NCBI GenBank assembly: GCA_949358305.1
Contig: OX442321.1
Span: 1,550,001-1,614,000, forward strand
Length of the DNA: 64,000 nt
Origin: Strigamia acuminata
Taxonomy: Eukaryota; Arthropoda; Chilopoda; Geophilomorpha; Linotaeniidae
Direction: 5' to 3'
The translations under genes and the position numbers were made by a program. The stretch's first letter is position 1. Every line of letters starts with the position of its first letter. Below are positions 1-30,379 of this stretch, piece by piece. The notes below the pieces were generated by a model. That model did not search any database and was not told where the DNA came from. It saw only the letters and a program-made list of their open reading frames with translations.

Positions 1-429
1 AAAAATTAAAAATTCGAATTCGGATTCAAATTTCATTTTTGTGGTGGCAATCAATCTATGAATTCAATTTTTAATTTGTAGGTAGCGCATCAGGGCCATC
101 TTAATCGTCTGCTCATGCGCAGAAAGGAAAACAATCCGACGACTACAGAGATTTGTTGGGGCCATCGAGTCTTTTTCCTGCATCGTGAAGACTTGACTTT
201 CTACAATTTGGATAAATTTAATAATTTAAAAAGCACCTTGAGTTTGTTTCTTGCTGAACTTAAAAATGTCATCTGGTTCGTTTTCATCGTCCATTACCAA
301 AGGATATAAATTTACACCTCTTGGCATTTCCAAGAACAGAGCTATTTTTTTTATCTTTTCCTACAAACAGCAGACACAAAATCAAACTTTATGCCAAAAA
401 AAGTGCTATTATTAAATTCTTTATTTTAT
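1..429. other. Intergenic flank of the LRR gene pair, duplicated part
   Basis: No gene is supported here. Bases 121-305 recur with few changes at about 2463-2640 as part of the tandem duplication that also copied the LRR gene. A 64-codon open frame crosses bases 115-309, but the second copy has a stop inside it, so I do not call it coding. Confidence 0.6.
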
Positions 430-600
430 TTACCATGAAAAATATTCAAACTTCAAACACAAGTTCTTAGATTTTATGAAAGTCTTAATTTCTTCATAAT
501 CAAACAAATGTAAACTATTTATTAATCTTAAAGACTTCATTGGATTTTGCATTTCTAATAACTTGGTAATAATCTCTTGATTAATTAAATTACAGCAATA
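430..600 (-). pseudogene. Frameshifted C-terminal remnant of LRR copy 1
   Basis: On the minus strand, one frame after the premature stop encodes about 50 residues colinear with the end of copy 2 (a KLLEM...NPMKSL stretch, then a DYEEIKT stretch and a terminal TAA). It is out of frame with the main ORF because of a small deletion. This shows that copy 1 once had the full-length C-terminus. Confidence 0.75.
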
Positions 601-605
601 AAATT

Positions 606-1739
606 CTATACTTTAAGGGCATTCAATTCATCTAGTTCATCATGAATTTCACAAAGTGCAAGACGTAAATAGTTTAAATTCGGACTTTGAAGAATTAACA
701 TTTTCATCTGTGCTTCAGTAATATGTTCACAACTTATCTCCAGATGATATAAGTTTTTGAATGAATGCTTAGGTAAATCATCCATATTTTCAATGTTCAA
801 AATCGAACATTCGCTTAATTCAAAATATTGTAACTGTGGACAATAATAGTTAAGCAGTCTAAGATCAACTAATTCAAATTCATAGAGGGTTAGACTGGTT
901 AATCGTTGTGTTCGCGCCAATAGAAAATTTAAATCCAGGCTCGTTGATGGATATAACACTAGGCTGGATAAATTTGGAAAAATAGTCGTAATAATGGTGA
1001 TATCTTCAGTATTGTTTGTAAAAGAAACGGTAGGAAATTCTGGAAAGCCGTCTTCGATAGAATAAGTACGCAATGAAATTTTCTCGGATTTGAATTGTTT
1101 TTTTAACAGATCAAATAAATCGTCCCAGCATCGGTGTCGAAACATTTTTAAAAGAGGCAGTTGGTTTAGAATGTTAAAACAGCCGTTGGCTGTGACAGAA
1201 CATGCGAAAATATCAAGGTGTTGCAATTTCTTGCAATCACTCAATAAGCAAAGCCCATCATCAGTCACATATTTGCTTAAGTCCAGATGTCGTAATTGTA
1301 AACAATTTTTACCAATTGCAGCTAGAACTTCATTCGTGCATTCTCTATGAGCCGTGAACCATTGAAGTTGTGGCAATTGCTGAAACAGTTTGACCATACA
1401 TTCAGCTGGAATTTGCAGATTGGAGTTGTACAACTTGGAGCTCAGATCTAAATATAAAAGGTTTCTACATTTTTGTCCAATTTGATCTAGTAGAGAAAGA
1501 CACATGGGCTGTTCGAACATTTCGAAAAAACGTAGTGATTTGGTGCCAGGATGGATGAAAATGTTGGAATCCACGCGTACTGGTGTTCTATACTTAAAAT
1601 TCTCACGGAGACATTGATATACGTTGGAAATAAATATCGAAGGTTGATTTACCAGTCGTGTTTGAAAACTGTCGAAATTAGTGCAAACTATTTGCAAACA
1701 CAATCGCTCCAGACTAGACGCTGATTTCCGGACTGGCAT
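606..1739 (-). CDS. Leucine-rich-repeat protein, copy 1, C-terminally truncated
   Basis: The 377-residue frame starts MPVRKSASSLERLCLQ and contains LRRs of the AMN1/F-box-LRR (cysteine-containing) style, e.g. LRHLDLS followed by VTDDGLCLL and LQHLDI. I see no certain F-box, although the LCLQ N-terminus resembles adaptor-binding starts of LRR substrate-receptor proteins (inference). It is intronless. Compared with its neighbour at 2832-4133 it stops early: a deletion of about 14 bases near base 605 brings in a TAG, and the lost C-terminus is still readable in another frame down to a TAA at 430-432. It may make a shorter protein or be an early pseudogene. Confidence 0.7.
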   Translation of the reverse strand: MPVRKSASSLERLCLQIVCTNFDSFQTRLVNQPSIFISNVYQCLRENFKYRTPVRVDSNIFIHPGTKSLRFFEMFEQPMCLSLLDQIGQKCRNLLYLDLSSKLYNSNLQIPAECMVKLFQQLPQLQWFTAHRECTNEVLAAIGKNCLQLRHLDLSKYVTDDGLCLLSDCKKLQHLDIFACSVTANGCFNILNQLPLLKMFRHRCWDDLFDLLKKQFKSEKISLRTYSIEDGFPEFPTVSFTNNTEDITIITTIFPNLSSLVLYPSTSLDLNFLLARTQRLTSLTLYEFELVDLRLLNYYCPQLQYFELSECSILNIENMDDLPKHSFKNLYHLEISCEHITEAQMKMLILQSPNLNYLRLALCEIHDELDELNALKV

Positions 1740-1889
1740 GTTGCGAACTATACTTGGATCACGAGAGAAGAATGAAATCCAAAATGAGATGGCATGTTTA
1801 TGTACTGTAGGATTACGTATTCAGAACGTAACCGCGGAATCGTGCGTCGAACTTACAGTAGATGCTAACGATAACAATGCGTTTACCGC

Positions 1890-2462
1890 AAACTTGGAGA
1901 ATTGGAAGAAATGATGACAAATATTTGTTTGTACTGTATACAGATTGTAGACTGTTTTTGATGCTTTTTGTCCGTTTTTGATGATTTTTGTCCATTTTTG
2001 ATCAGTTTTAATGCTGTTTAACATATTTTAATGACTTTTTATTTTCATATGCAGTACAGAAATTGTATAAACCTAATGGTCGATTATCCGAACAATCCGG
2101 TTTTATGAACACCCATGGTTCCCAATTCGTTCGGATAATCTATGTTTTGGTTTTTGGTTAAAAATTGAAATTTTGATTGTTTTTCGTTTGTAAAAATTAC
2201 GTATTCGTGCATCTTTGATTGAAGAACAGAAGATCGTAGTTAAGGTTATTAAAGATAATTTTAGTTGGCAAATTGCTGCCTCGTGGAATGACCAGGTCAG
2301 CTACTCTGTCTGCTTTACCAGATAAATTTAAACTCATAACTTTATTGGAAACAAAAAATTATACAAATACCAACAGCATTGAAAAAAATTTATACTCTGT
2401 ATAGTTCGAACACACAGCAATAACGCAAATAATCAGATGGTCATAAGAAATCCAGATAGAAA
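1890..2462. repeat. Spacer between duplicated LRR genes, with a degraded DNA-transposon end
   Basis: No gene seen. Around 2077-2150 inverted segments carry CGATTATCCGAA and TTCGGATAATC, which resemble terminal sequences of pogo/Tigger-like elements. A similar motif recurs at 24400-25020. The rest is AT-rich sequence without recognisable structure. Confidence 0.4.
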
Positions 2463-4290
2463 GGAAAACAATCCGACGACTACGGAGATTTGTTGGGGCC
2501 ATCATGTCTTTTTCCTGCATCGTGGAGACTTGACTTTCTACAATTTGGATAAATTTAATAATTTAAAAAGCACGTTGAGTTTGTTTCTTGCTGAACTTTA
2601 AAATGCCATCTGGTGCGTTTTCATCGTCCATTAACAAGAGATATAAATTTACACCTTTTGAAAAATGCCATCAAAGAGTGTATCTAAGTATACGCCTATG
2701 AAACTGTAACACTTATATTTCTTCTCGTGGCATTTCCAAGGACAGACCTATTATTGTATCTTTTCTTACAAACAGCAGACACTAAATAAAACAAGCAAAA
2801 AGTGCTATTTTTTTAAAAAAATTTATTTTATTTACCATGCTGAATAATATGTAAACTTCAAACACAAGTTCTTAGATTTTATGGAAGTCTTAATTTCATC
2901 ATAATCTAACAAATTTAAACTATCTTCTATTCTTAAAGACTTCAATGGATTTCGCATTTCTAATAACTTGATGATCATTCCTTTAGTAATTGAAGGACAT
3001 GAACGAAATTCTAAGTTTTGTAGATTTTTAAGTGCATTCAATTCAATAAGTGTTTGACAACGTCTAAGAGCTAAATGATTTAAATTCGGACTTTGAAGAA
3101 TTAACATTTTGATCTGTGATTCAGTAATATGTTCGCAACATATCTCCAAATGATATAGGTTTTTGAACGAATGCGTATTTTCAGTGTTCAAAATCGAACA
3201 AAAGTATAATTTAAATTTTTTTAACTGTGGGCAATAATAATTAATCAGTCTAACATTAACTAATTCAAAACCACTGAGTGTGAGACTGGTTAATCTTTGT
3301 GCCCGCACCAACACAATATTTAAATCGAAGTTCGTCGATGCATATAACCGTAAGCTGGATAAATTTGGAAAAATGGTCATAAGAATGGTGATATCTTCAG
3401 TATTGTTTGGAAATAAAACGTCTGTAAGTTCTTGAAAGCCACTTTCGATGGAATAAGTACGCGATGATATTTTCTCCGATTTGAATTGTTTTTTTAACAG
3501 ATCAAATAGATCATTCCAGCATCGGTGTGCAAACGTTTTTAAAAGAGGCAGTTGGTTTAGAATGTCTAAACAGCCGTTGGCTGTGACAGAAGCTGATCGA
3601 ATATGCAAATACTCTAATTTCTTGCAATCACTTAAAAAGCGGAGCCCATCATCAGTCACATTTCTGAAGCAGAATAAGCTCAGATGTCGTAATTGTGAAC
3701 AATTTTTACCAATTGCAGCTAGAACTTCATCCGTGCATTCTGCTCTACAAGACCTGAACCACTGAAGTTGTGGCAACTGCTGAAACAGTTCGACCATATA
3801 TTCTGGTGGAATTTTGACATTGGAATTAATGCAATACAGATCTAAATGTAAAAGGTTCTTACAAATTTGTCCAATTTGATCTAATAGAGAAGGATTTATG
3901 CGCTGTTTGAATATATCGAACGAATGTAATGATTTTGTGTCAGGATGGATGAAAACGTTGGAATCCACGCGTACTCGTGTTCTAAAGTAGAATTTCTCAC
4001 GAATACATTGAAATACGTTGGTAATAAATATCGAAGGTTGATTCGCCAGTTGTGTTTGAAAACTATCGAAATTAGTGCAAAGCATTTGCAAACACAATTG
4101 CTCCAGACTAGACGCTGATTTTCTGACTGGCATGGTGCGAACTAAACTTGGATCACGAGAGAAGAATGAAATCTAAAATGAGATGGCATAAATATATATT
4201 ATACGATTACGTATTCAGAACGTAACCGGAATCGTGCACGGAACAGTAGATGCTAATGATAACAATGCGCTTATCGCAAAGCTGGAGAAT
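2463..4290. repeat. Tandem segmental duplication, unit 2
   Basis: Direct repeat of 121-1890. It carries the intact LRR gene and about 150 bp upstream of its start codon that matches the same place in unit 1, so the promoter was duplicated with the gene. Confidence 0.85.
2832..4133 (-). CDS. Leucine-rich-repeat protein, copy 2, full length
   Basis: An intact intronless frame of 433 residues, starting MPVRKSASSLEQLCLQ. An N-terminal segment of about 90 residues is followed by successive LRRs of the AMN1-like type (LLHLDLY, LRHLSLF, LEYLHIR, LTSLTLSGFELV, LNHLALRRC, LQNLEFRSC, LKSLRIED). Such proteins usually act as substrate-recognition modules of ubiquitin ligases, but no F-box, VHL-box or SOCS-box is certain, so the function stays open. 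It is paralogous to the frame at 606-1739; this copy keeps about 55 extra C-terminal residues. The start ATG sits at the same place in both copies and both have related upstream sequence. Confidence 0.8.
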   Translation of the reverse strand: MPVRKSASSLEQLCLQMLCTNFDSFQTQLANQPSIFITNVFQCIREKFYFRTRVRVDSNVFIHPDTKSLHSFDIFKQRINPSLLDQIGQICKNLLHLDLYCINSNVKIPPEYMVELFQQLPQLQWFRSCRAECTDEVLAAIGKNCSQLRHLSLFCFRNVTDDGLRFLSDCKKLEYLHIRSASVTANGCLDILNQLPLLKTFAHRCWNDLFDLLKKQFKSEKISSRTYSIESGFQELTDVLFPNNTEDITILMTIFPNLSSLRLYASTNFDLNIVLVRAQRLTSLTLSGFELVNVRLINYYCPQLKKFKLYFCSILNTENTHSFKNLYHLEICCEHITESQIKMLILQSPNLNHLALRRCQTLIELNALKNLQNLEFRSCPSITKGMIIKLLEMRNPLKSLRIEDSLNLLDYDEIKTSIKSKNLCLKFTYYSAW

Positions 4291-4422
4291 GATGAGGAAA
4301 TAAAATAAAGCTACAGATGTCCCTATTTATTATCCTTATTGCAGACTCCTTTTTGGGGTTATATTACACCGTAAAATCATAAAGAGGAAATTTAAAATTA
4401 GAATGTCGAAAAGTGGACAAAC

Positions 4423-4469
4423 CTTGACCGTCCGTGGAATGGATTTGTTAGAATGTATGGACGGTCAAG
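4423..4469. repeat. Short inverted repeat (hairpin)
   Basis: CTTGACCGTCC at 4423-4433 and GGACGGTCAAG at 4459-4469 form an 11-bp perfect stem with a loop of about 25 bases. It lies between the LRR pair and the inverted-duplication arm. It could be a remnant of a foldback element. Nothing else is seen in 4290-4640. Confidence 0.6.
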
Positions 4470-4677
4470 GGACCTTAGTCCAAGATGGGACAGATATAAA
4501 ATCACACGGCTTTACTCAGCTGTCACATGAAATTTTAATTTTCTAACTCCTGGAGTATGTTATATTAGCTAAATGTTTACATCATATAAACACTTACAAC
4601 ATTTTTTATTGTATAAAACTATTATGTCTGCGCATTTCAGTTAATTTCAGTAAAATTATTGATCAATTAATTTCCCT

Positions 4678-5213
4678 TCACTCACCACCACCACCGTCTC
4701 CACCACTACCGTAATCTCCACCGTCTCCATTGTCACCACAGCCGCCATGATCGTTAGAAAAACAATCCCCACCATCACTATTGAAATGTTCATCATTCGT
4801 TCTTTCCTCACGACTCCACCAATTAGCATCGAACCCCTCGGATTTATCTCCAGAATCACCATGGCCATCTATCGATGTAAAAGAGTCCTCAACGTGAATA
4901 TGATCTCGCTCATCTTTGCGATAATTATCTACGTCATTCGCACTGGAACAAGATCCCAAACTCGATCTTCGAGATCTGGGATCATCTCGTTTGCCCCAAT
5001 CGGGCAGAGATCCGTAACAACAAGCACAGGTACAACAATCTTCGATCCTGAAAAATTGATAACTCAATACGATTGATTGTATATCAATGACCGATAAGAA
5101 AATACTGACACATCTCGTTTAGTCGGCAGTGGCGGAACGGGGTCCAAACAGGTTTTGAGTCGCACTGGTTGCTCCGTTACTATCGAGTATGCAGTTATTG
5201 GACTCGATTCCAT
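4678..5213 (-). CDS. Predicted small acidic Cys/Gly-rich protein, left copy
   Basis: I do not recognise this family. A likely two-exon model is exon 1 5110-5213 (ATG at 5213) and exon 2 4678-5047, the latter preceded by a good TTTTTCAG acceptor; the donor, GTCAG, is weak. Exon 2 encodes a Cys cluster (CCTCACC) followed by an acidic Ser/Asp/Gly-rich tail ending in GGDGGGG. There is no signal peptide. The inverted copy at 37144-37774 keeps the frame but most differences change amino acids, so selection on the protein is not obvious. It may be a transposon-borne frame. Confidence 0.35.
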
Positions 5214-5432
5214 ATCAACCGATGACGTCCAGTGTAATCACCTCATGGGATTTTGATTCTGATTATAATTCAACCGTTAAATGTCAAAAGAACAGTTTAA
5301 AAGGAAAACTAACTTTCCATGACATCGTGTCACGCAATAAATGGCTTTTTTCCAGTTCCGAAACTGGAATGATTAAGTGATAGATTGATTTAACCTTGAA
5401 TATCTGGTTACATCCTGCTAAACCATACAAAT

Positions 5433-6367
5433 AATTCGAAATAAATTCAAAATAATTCATAATTTGTGTGGAATTTGGTATAGCTAACATGCTAACTGAA
5501 ATCTTAAATCATAGTCTGCATTTATTCCTCATTATATACAAATTAAGTCAGAAAATAAAGATCACGTAATGATAAAAATAATGGCATAAGTGTAGAAGAA
5601 AGTGTAGGTAATAAATTTCATCAAATCCTTTGGTATGTAGTATTATATAAAACGGGTTCAACGGGATCAACGCAAGCACTCCAAACAGCAGCAGCACAGT
5701 GTCGCGCACATGGCGAACAAACAGCAATCTTCCGCCATTCCTCCTCGCCTCGGTTCTTCCTGTACGTAACTATAGAAAATAAATTAAATAAAATAATAAA
5801 TAAATAAATAATAAATAAAATAAATAAAATCCAATCATAGGTATTCTTATCCGATAAACATCTCCAATTAACAACAGGTGTTTGCCCTTCCATTTAATCG
5901 CTAGTTAAAAACAATTGCCCAGCTCTGTTTTTAAACTCTAGAAAACAAGAAATTCGTTATAACGAACCGATTTTTTGGGTCCCTTACGATTCGTTATAAC
6001 GAGGCTCGACTGTATTCTCAAGAGAATGATACTCGAACACCGACAGTGGCCTACCGGTAGACCGATGTCAAATTCAAACACTAAATTCCCTTTTTTGCTG
6101 TTGTTACCAGGTATAATTTGTTTTTAAGTGTGCACAGACATTTGGGCGTCAAGATACCGATGCGTTCAAAGTTTCCATTTCTTATCGTCAGAATAGACAC
6201 TTTAGCCGCATTCAAAAATAAAAATAACAATTTTAGTTTAAGTGTATTTTAAGTTTTAACAGGAAATGATGTCATTTTTGATTTAAAATTGAAGTAAAAC
6301 ACAAATTATTTTAGTTTTTGAATGCAGCTACTGAAAACAGCCATAAACAGACAACAACGACTAATTA
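5433..6367. repeat. Block present only in the left inverted arm, with a mariner/pogo-type end
   Basis: This block is absent from the right arm, so it was inserted here or lost there. At 5950-6016 it has the CGTTATAACGA pattern and ends GAGGCTCGACTG, the inverted terminal type CAGTCGAGCCTCGTTATAACG of IS630-Tc1-mariner/pogo MITEs. A minus-strand frame at 5621-5893 with a hydrophobic run is AT-rich simple sequence and not convincing as a gene. Confidence 0.55.
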
Positions 6368-6371
6368 ATCT

Positions 6372-6450
6372 ACAATTGAACCTCGTTAAAATAAACCACG
6401 ATGTAATGAATTTTGGTTGGGCGCAGAACTAAGAACTTTCGTACCAACTC
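6372..6450. mobile_element. Terminal sequence of a pogo/mariner-like MITE
   Basis: CAATTGAACCTCGTTAAAATAAACC (given here only as a landmark; the key part is GAACCTCGTTA) is the terminal pattern of the CAGTCGAACCTCGTTATAACG family. The same end occurs in reverse at about 36850-36903 in the other arm. Confidence 0.5.
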
Positions 6451-6994
6451 TCGGGTCCCTGGCGAAAACAAAACAACCAGACGTGTCTTTGTCTTGTTTT
6501 CTCCGTTTATAGAAAAACCAAAACCCACAGAAACACACTTAAACACACCTACAATCAAACTGATCAACTCAACGTCGATCAGCGCCCAATGCGATTGTTT
6601 TTATGAGCCCCCTCCATCGTTTTCAATGCTCGTCGGCAAGGCCGGACTTAGGTATTGCAGGGCACCCCCAAAAAGAGTTTAATTTTAAAAATCTAAAGTA
6701 ATCGACATCTTTTCGTGGGAAATACAGATTTCCGTCAGAAATCCGGATTATTTCCGGCGGCCCAGGGCCCCGATGGGTTGGGGCCAGAGATCTGCATTGG
6801 CGTAAAATCCTTACCCGTTACCCGCCCGTTACCCGTCTCCAAAAAAAATTCTCCCAACTTGGGGCCCCTAAGTAATTGTTTATTTTGCTTATACGTAAGT
6901 CCGGTCCTGTACGCATTTTTAAACTAGATAATTTTGGGCTAGATGCGTTTGCACTAAGAACTAGAACTAGATTTAAATGTTAGGCTTGCCCAAA

Positions 6995-7412
6995 CTAAAC
7001 ATACACAACGGTGTTTCCTTGCTGGTACGGCGTCGGCCCTCCAGTTATAATTCCTTTATCCTGTCCGTAATAAGGCTGACCATAACCAGGCTGGCCATAA
7101 CCAGGTTGCCCATAACCCGGTTGTCCATAAGCGGGTTGTCCAGTGGGGTATCCAGCATTTGGGTATTGCTGAGGTGGAGCCCCATATCCGGCTACATATC
7201 CAGGTTGGGGATAGGGCTGCGCGTAGCCAGGCGCGCCGCCTGCTGGGGGATACGGTGTCGCCGTTGCTGCAAACAATAGAAACGATGAAAACAATGAAAA
7301 CAACGAGACGAGTCGTAAGAATCGATCAAATACCTGTGGGTGGATAGGGAGATGTTGTCGGTGGATAAGGTGCGTCGGAGTATGGCGGCGGAGCACTTGG
7401 ATATTGACTCAT
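6995..7412 (-). CDS. Small Pro/Tyr/Gly-rich protein with PPxY motif
   Basis: Two exons, 7334-7412 (ATG at 7412) and 6995-7266, joined by a 67-bp GT-AG intron; the phases fit and give 116 residues. The N-terminus is rich in PPPY and PYPP motifs (candidate WW-domain ligands), followed by four PGYGQ repeats and a hydrophobic end, GNTVVYV. The layout recalls PPxY-containing adaptor peptides such as the BRI3/DAZAP2 type, but I cannot assign it. It is divergent to POLR3A with about 750 bp between the start codons. Confidence 0.7.
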
Positions 7413-8163
7413 GGCAGCTGCAACAGTTTCGCAATTGGTTTAGTTGATAATTAACGCGGTTTCGATAGGTAGAAGGCAAAAGTGACACGGATGTTTTGTA
7501 TTCACGTGGTTTTGACGGGAGGTGACGTCATTTAGAGACGTAGGTGGATGACAATTAAAATTGGAAGAATGTGAGAATGTTGTTTGGTTTATTGTTTGGG
7601 TGTTGGGGTGTTTCGGGAAGGGTTTTTTGTGGTTTTACCTGTTGAAAAGCGAGCAAATTCAGATGATGAGCGAGGATTGTTTTGTACCGCGGCAGTATGT
7701 TTGCCAGCATAGAACCAGGAGTGGGTGGTCGGTAATGGGATAAGATCAATTAGTTTAGAAATCTCTCGCGAGGGTATTTTTCTTTTATACCCGGAAATTT
7801 TATATTTTTATATTTATTTTAAGTTTTTAATAAAAGGGAAGATTTTTTTTGTTTTTCTGTGTTGCGACAGTAGATAATAAATACTTGTAAATTGATATTT
7901 TATGGTCGTTATTAAAAAACGTGTTTGTCTTGTTGTTTGTTTTGATTGTGTAACATCATTGACACTAGTCTTCAATTTCCGGTCTTAGAATGGCACACCA
8001 AAATAACCGAGATAAAATGTAGAAAAATCGTAGAAAAATGTATTTGAAATCCATTATTAAAATTCGATTACTCGCTCCGGGTATCGCCGTCCCTCTAGCG
8101 ACGGAATACGCAACCTAAACACTTACCAAGTTGTTGTTGCATCAGTGATCGTTCCGCGACAAG
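7413..8163. promoter_or_regulatory. Shared divergent promoter region
   Basis: This 751-bp gap separates the start codons of the PYG-rich gene (minus) and POLR3A (plus). No other coding sequence is seen. Short T-rich tracts lie near 7820-7860. I cannot identify a TATA box or the transcription starts. Confidence 0.45.
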
Positions 8164-18529
<10,366 letters not shown>

Positions 18530-18673
18530 TATCCCTCGACATGGACCCGGCCAATTTACCATCGGGGATCACCGGCCATTTTGCCAACGCATGGGGTCAC
18601 GAAGATTGGTGGCAACTATGCGCGAAATCAATACCAATTACCATGTTTTTGTATTAAAAATCATTCCCCGAAC

Positions 18674-18679
18674 AATAAA
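18674..18679 (+). terminator. POLR3A poly(A) signal
   Basis: AATAAA lies 145 bases after the stop codon, the first good signal downstream. Confidence 0.7.
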
Positions 18680-18779
18680 GCGCTCCGGTCTGTGATAAAT
18701 CTCATAATCCACTTGAATTCGTCATTTCCAAAAGCAAATTTACGTAATCTTGATTGACAGCTGGCTTTAGGTCACTTTC

Positions 18780-19770
18780 CAACCTAAATTGAGCAAATTC
18801 TTTTATTTTTTAATCATTTATTTCGTGAAGTTTGCGGGCGAAGTGATAAAATGTCGAGTTAGAAATTTTATTCGCGTAAATATTAATGATGTCCACCGAG
18901 TTAACAAGTTTGCATTTATTTATGTACAATTTACGCCCTCATTTTCCAGATGAGTTTGGGCATGAAAAATTGAGAGTGGAGTCACGAAAATCATCGTAAC
19001 GTTGCGCAACTGGCCGTAACGTGGCTTATTAATTAACGGATTAATGGATTACTGTTTGACGGCTTCGCATGGCCGCGCAGCGCGCACCACGGTCGATAGC
19101 GGCTGAAAAGTGTCCGACTCCGATTCGTTAAAATTTAGGGTTAAATTTGTATTTTGAGAAAGAAATAAATGAGAAAAAAATTTGTTTTTGTTATAAATAT
19201 TTATTTTTTTTAATGTTTGAACGTGATGAATAGAAATAAATCGAGTGGGGATGTTTTGGTGGTGTGGTTGTGTTTTATTAAATGGAGACATTTGATTCCA
19301 TCTTGAAACTAACGGAATTCTTGTTTAAATAATGAAGCGGAGTAGCGCTGCCGAGCACGCGAAGGCGGGCAGTCGTAAATGACGTAGTTTCGGGGTCGTC
19401 GATCGATCTCGCGTGATGAGAGGGGCATTAGGGCGCAGGATGGGGCCGTGAAAGATTTTTTTTTATTCTCGTATTTATTACGCTTGCCGCTATTATCCGC
19501 TTGGCATTTGGGTTTCGTATGAAAAAAGAATTATTATTAAAATTATTAAATGTAATTATTTTTTTTCCTCATTTAATTACGTGCCCCGCGTGACATTTCC
19601 AATTCCAACCAAAATCGCCCCGATCTCCTCCACCGAGCGCCATTGCTATTTTCAAAAAAAAAATACCAAAACAAAATAAATAAAACGAAATAATATTTTT
19701 ATTCCAAATTCCACAAAAAATAACGAGTATGAATTTAATTAACAAATTCGAAAAATAAAAACGATACATT
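18780..19770. other. Intergenic, POLR3A to calcineurin
   Basis: No gene is seen. It is mixed-composition sequence with a GC-richer patch at 19060-19110 and AT-rich stretches. Small frames on both strands lack family features. Confidence 0.5.
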
Positions 19771-19779
19771 GAAGTAAGA

Positions 19780-20019
19780 CTTAAACAACCAATAAGAACC
19801 CACGTAACATTCGCCGCGACATTGACATTGTGAAACCCGTCGTCATTGGTCGAGTTTTGGTATGCGCAAAATTATGCGCAATGCAGAACACAAACGGAGC
19901 TGTTATTTACGCCATCTTTGTTTCGCTTGGGAGTAGAGAGATATCATCCGGAGAAATTGGGGCGTCGTCGCCTTCATCTGTTTATGTTTGGCTTAAAGTG
20001 AGAAGATAGACATACTGAA
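19780..20019 (+). promoter_or_regulatory. Probable calcineurin A promoter and 5' UTR
   Basis: The 240 bp before the start codon contain CCAAT boxes in both orientations (AACCAATAAG near 19787, CATTGGT near 19843) in moderately GC-rich sequence with no TATA box visible. This suggests a CCAAT-type, TATA-less promoter (inference). Confidence 0.4.

Positions 20020-30379
<10,360 letters not shown>

Larger units (their letters stand above)
121..1890. repeat. Tandem segmental duplication, unit 1
   Basis: This roughly 1.8-kb unit and the one at about 2463-4290 are direct repeats in the same order: 3' flank, complete LRR reading frame, then 5' flank including the probable promoter. Similarity in the promoter part runs through about 1740-1890 and 4134-4290. 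The units are separated by about 570 bp of unrelated sequence. Divergence is moderate with several indels, so the duplication is not very recent. Confidence 0.85.
4640..6915. repeat. Left arm of a long interrupted inverted duplication
   Basis: Segments 4640-5432 and 6368-6915 match, in reverse orientation, about 36905-37650 and 36262-36905. Alignment is near-continuous, with roughly ten substitutions over the 330 bp of the small ORF. The left arm has an extra block of about 935 bp at 5433-6367; the right arm has an extra 218-bp hAT-like MITE. The arms enclose about 29 kb holding the PYG-rich gene, POLR3A, calcineurin A and the 34-kb gene. Confidence 0.85.

Noticed and set aside
115..309. 64-codon frame conserved in part at 2463-2640
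   Set aside because: The second copy has a stop after AEL and no family features are seen.
5621..5893. Minus-strand frame with a hydrophobic segment
   Set aside because: Hydrophobic run comes from a TAAATAAATAAA-type simple sequence; absent from the other arm; no splice or family support.
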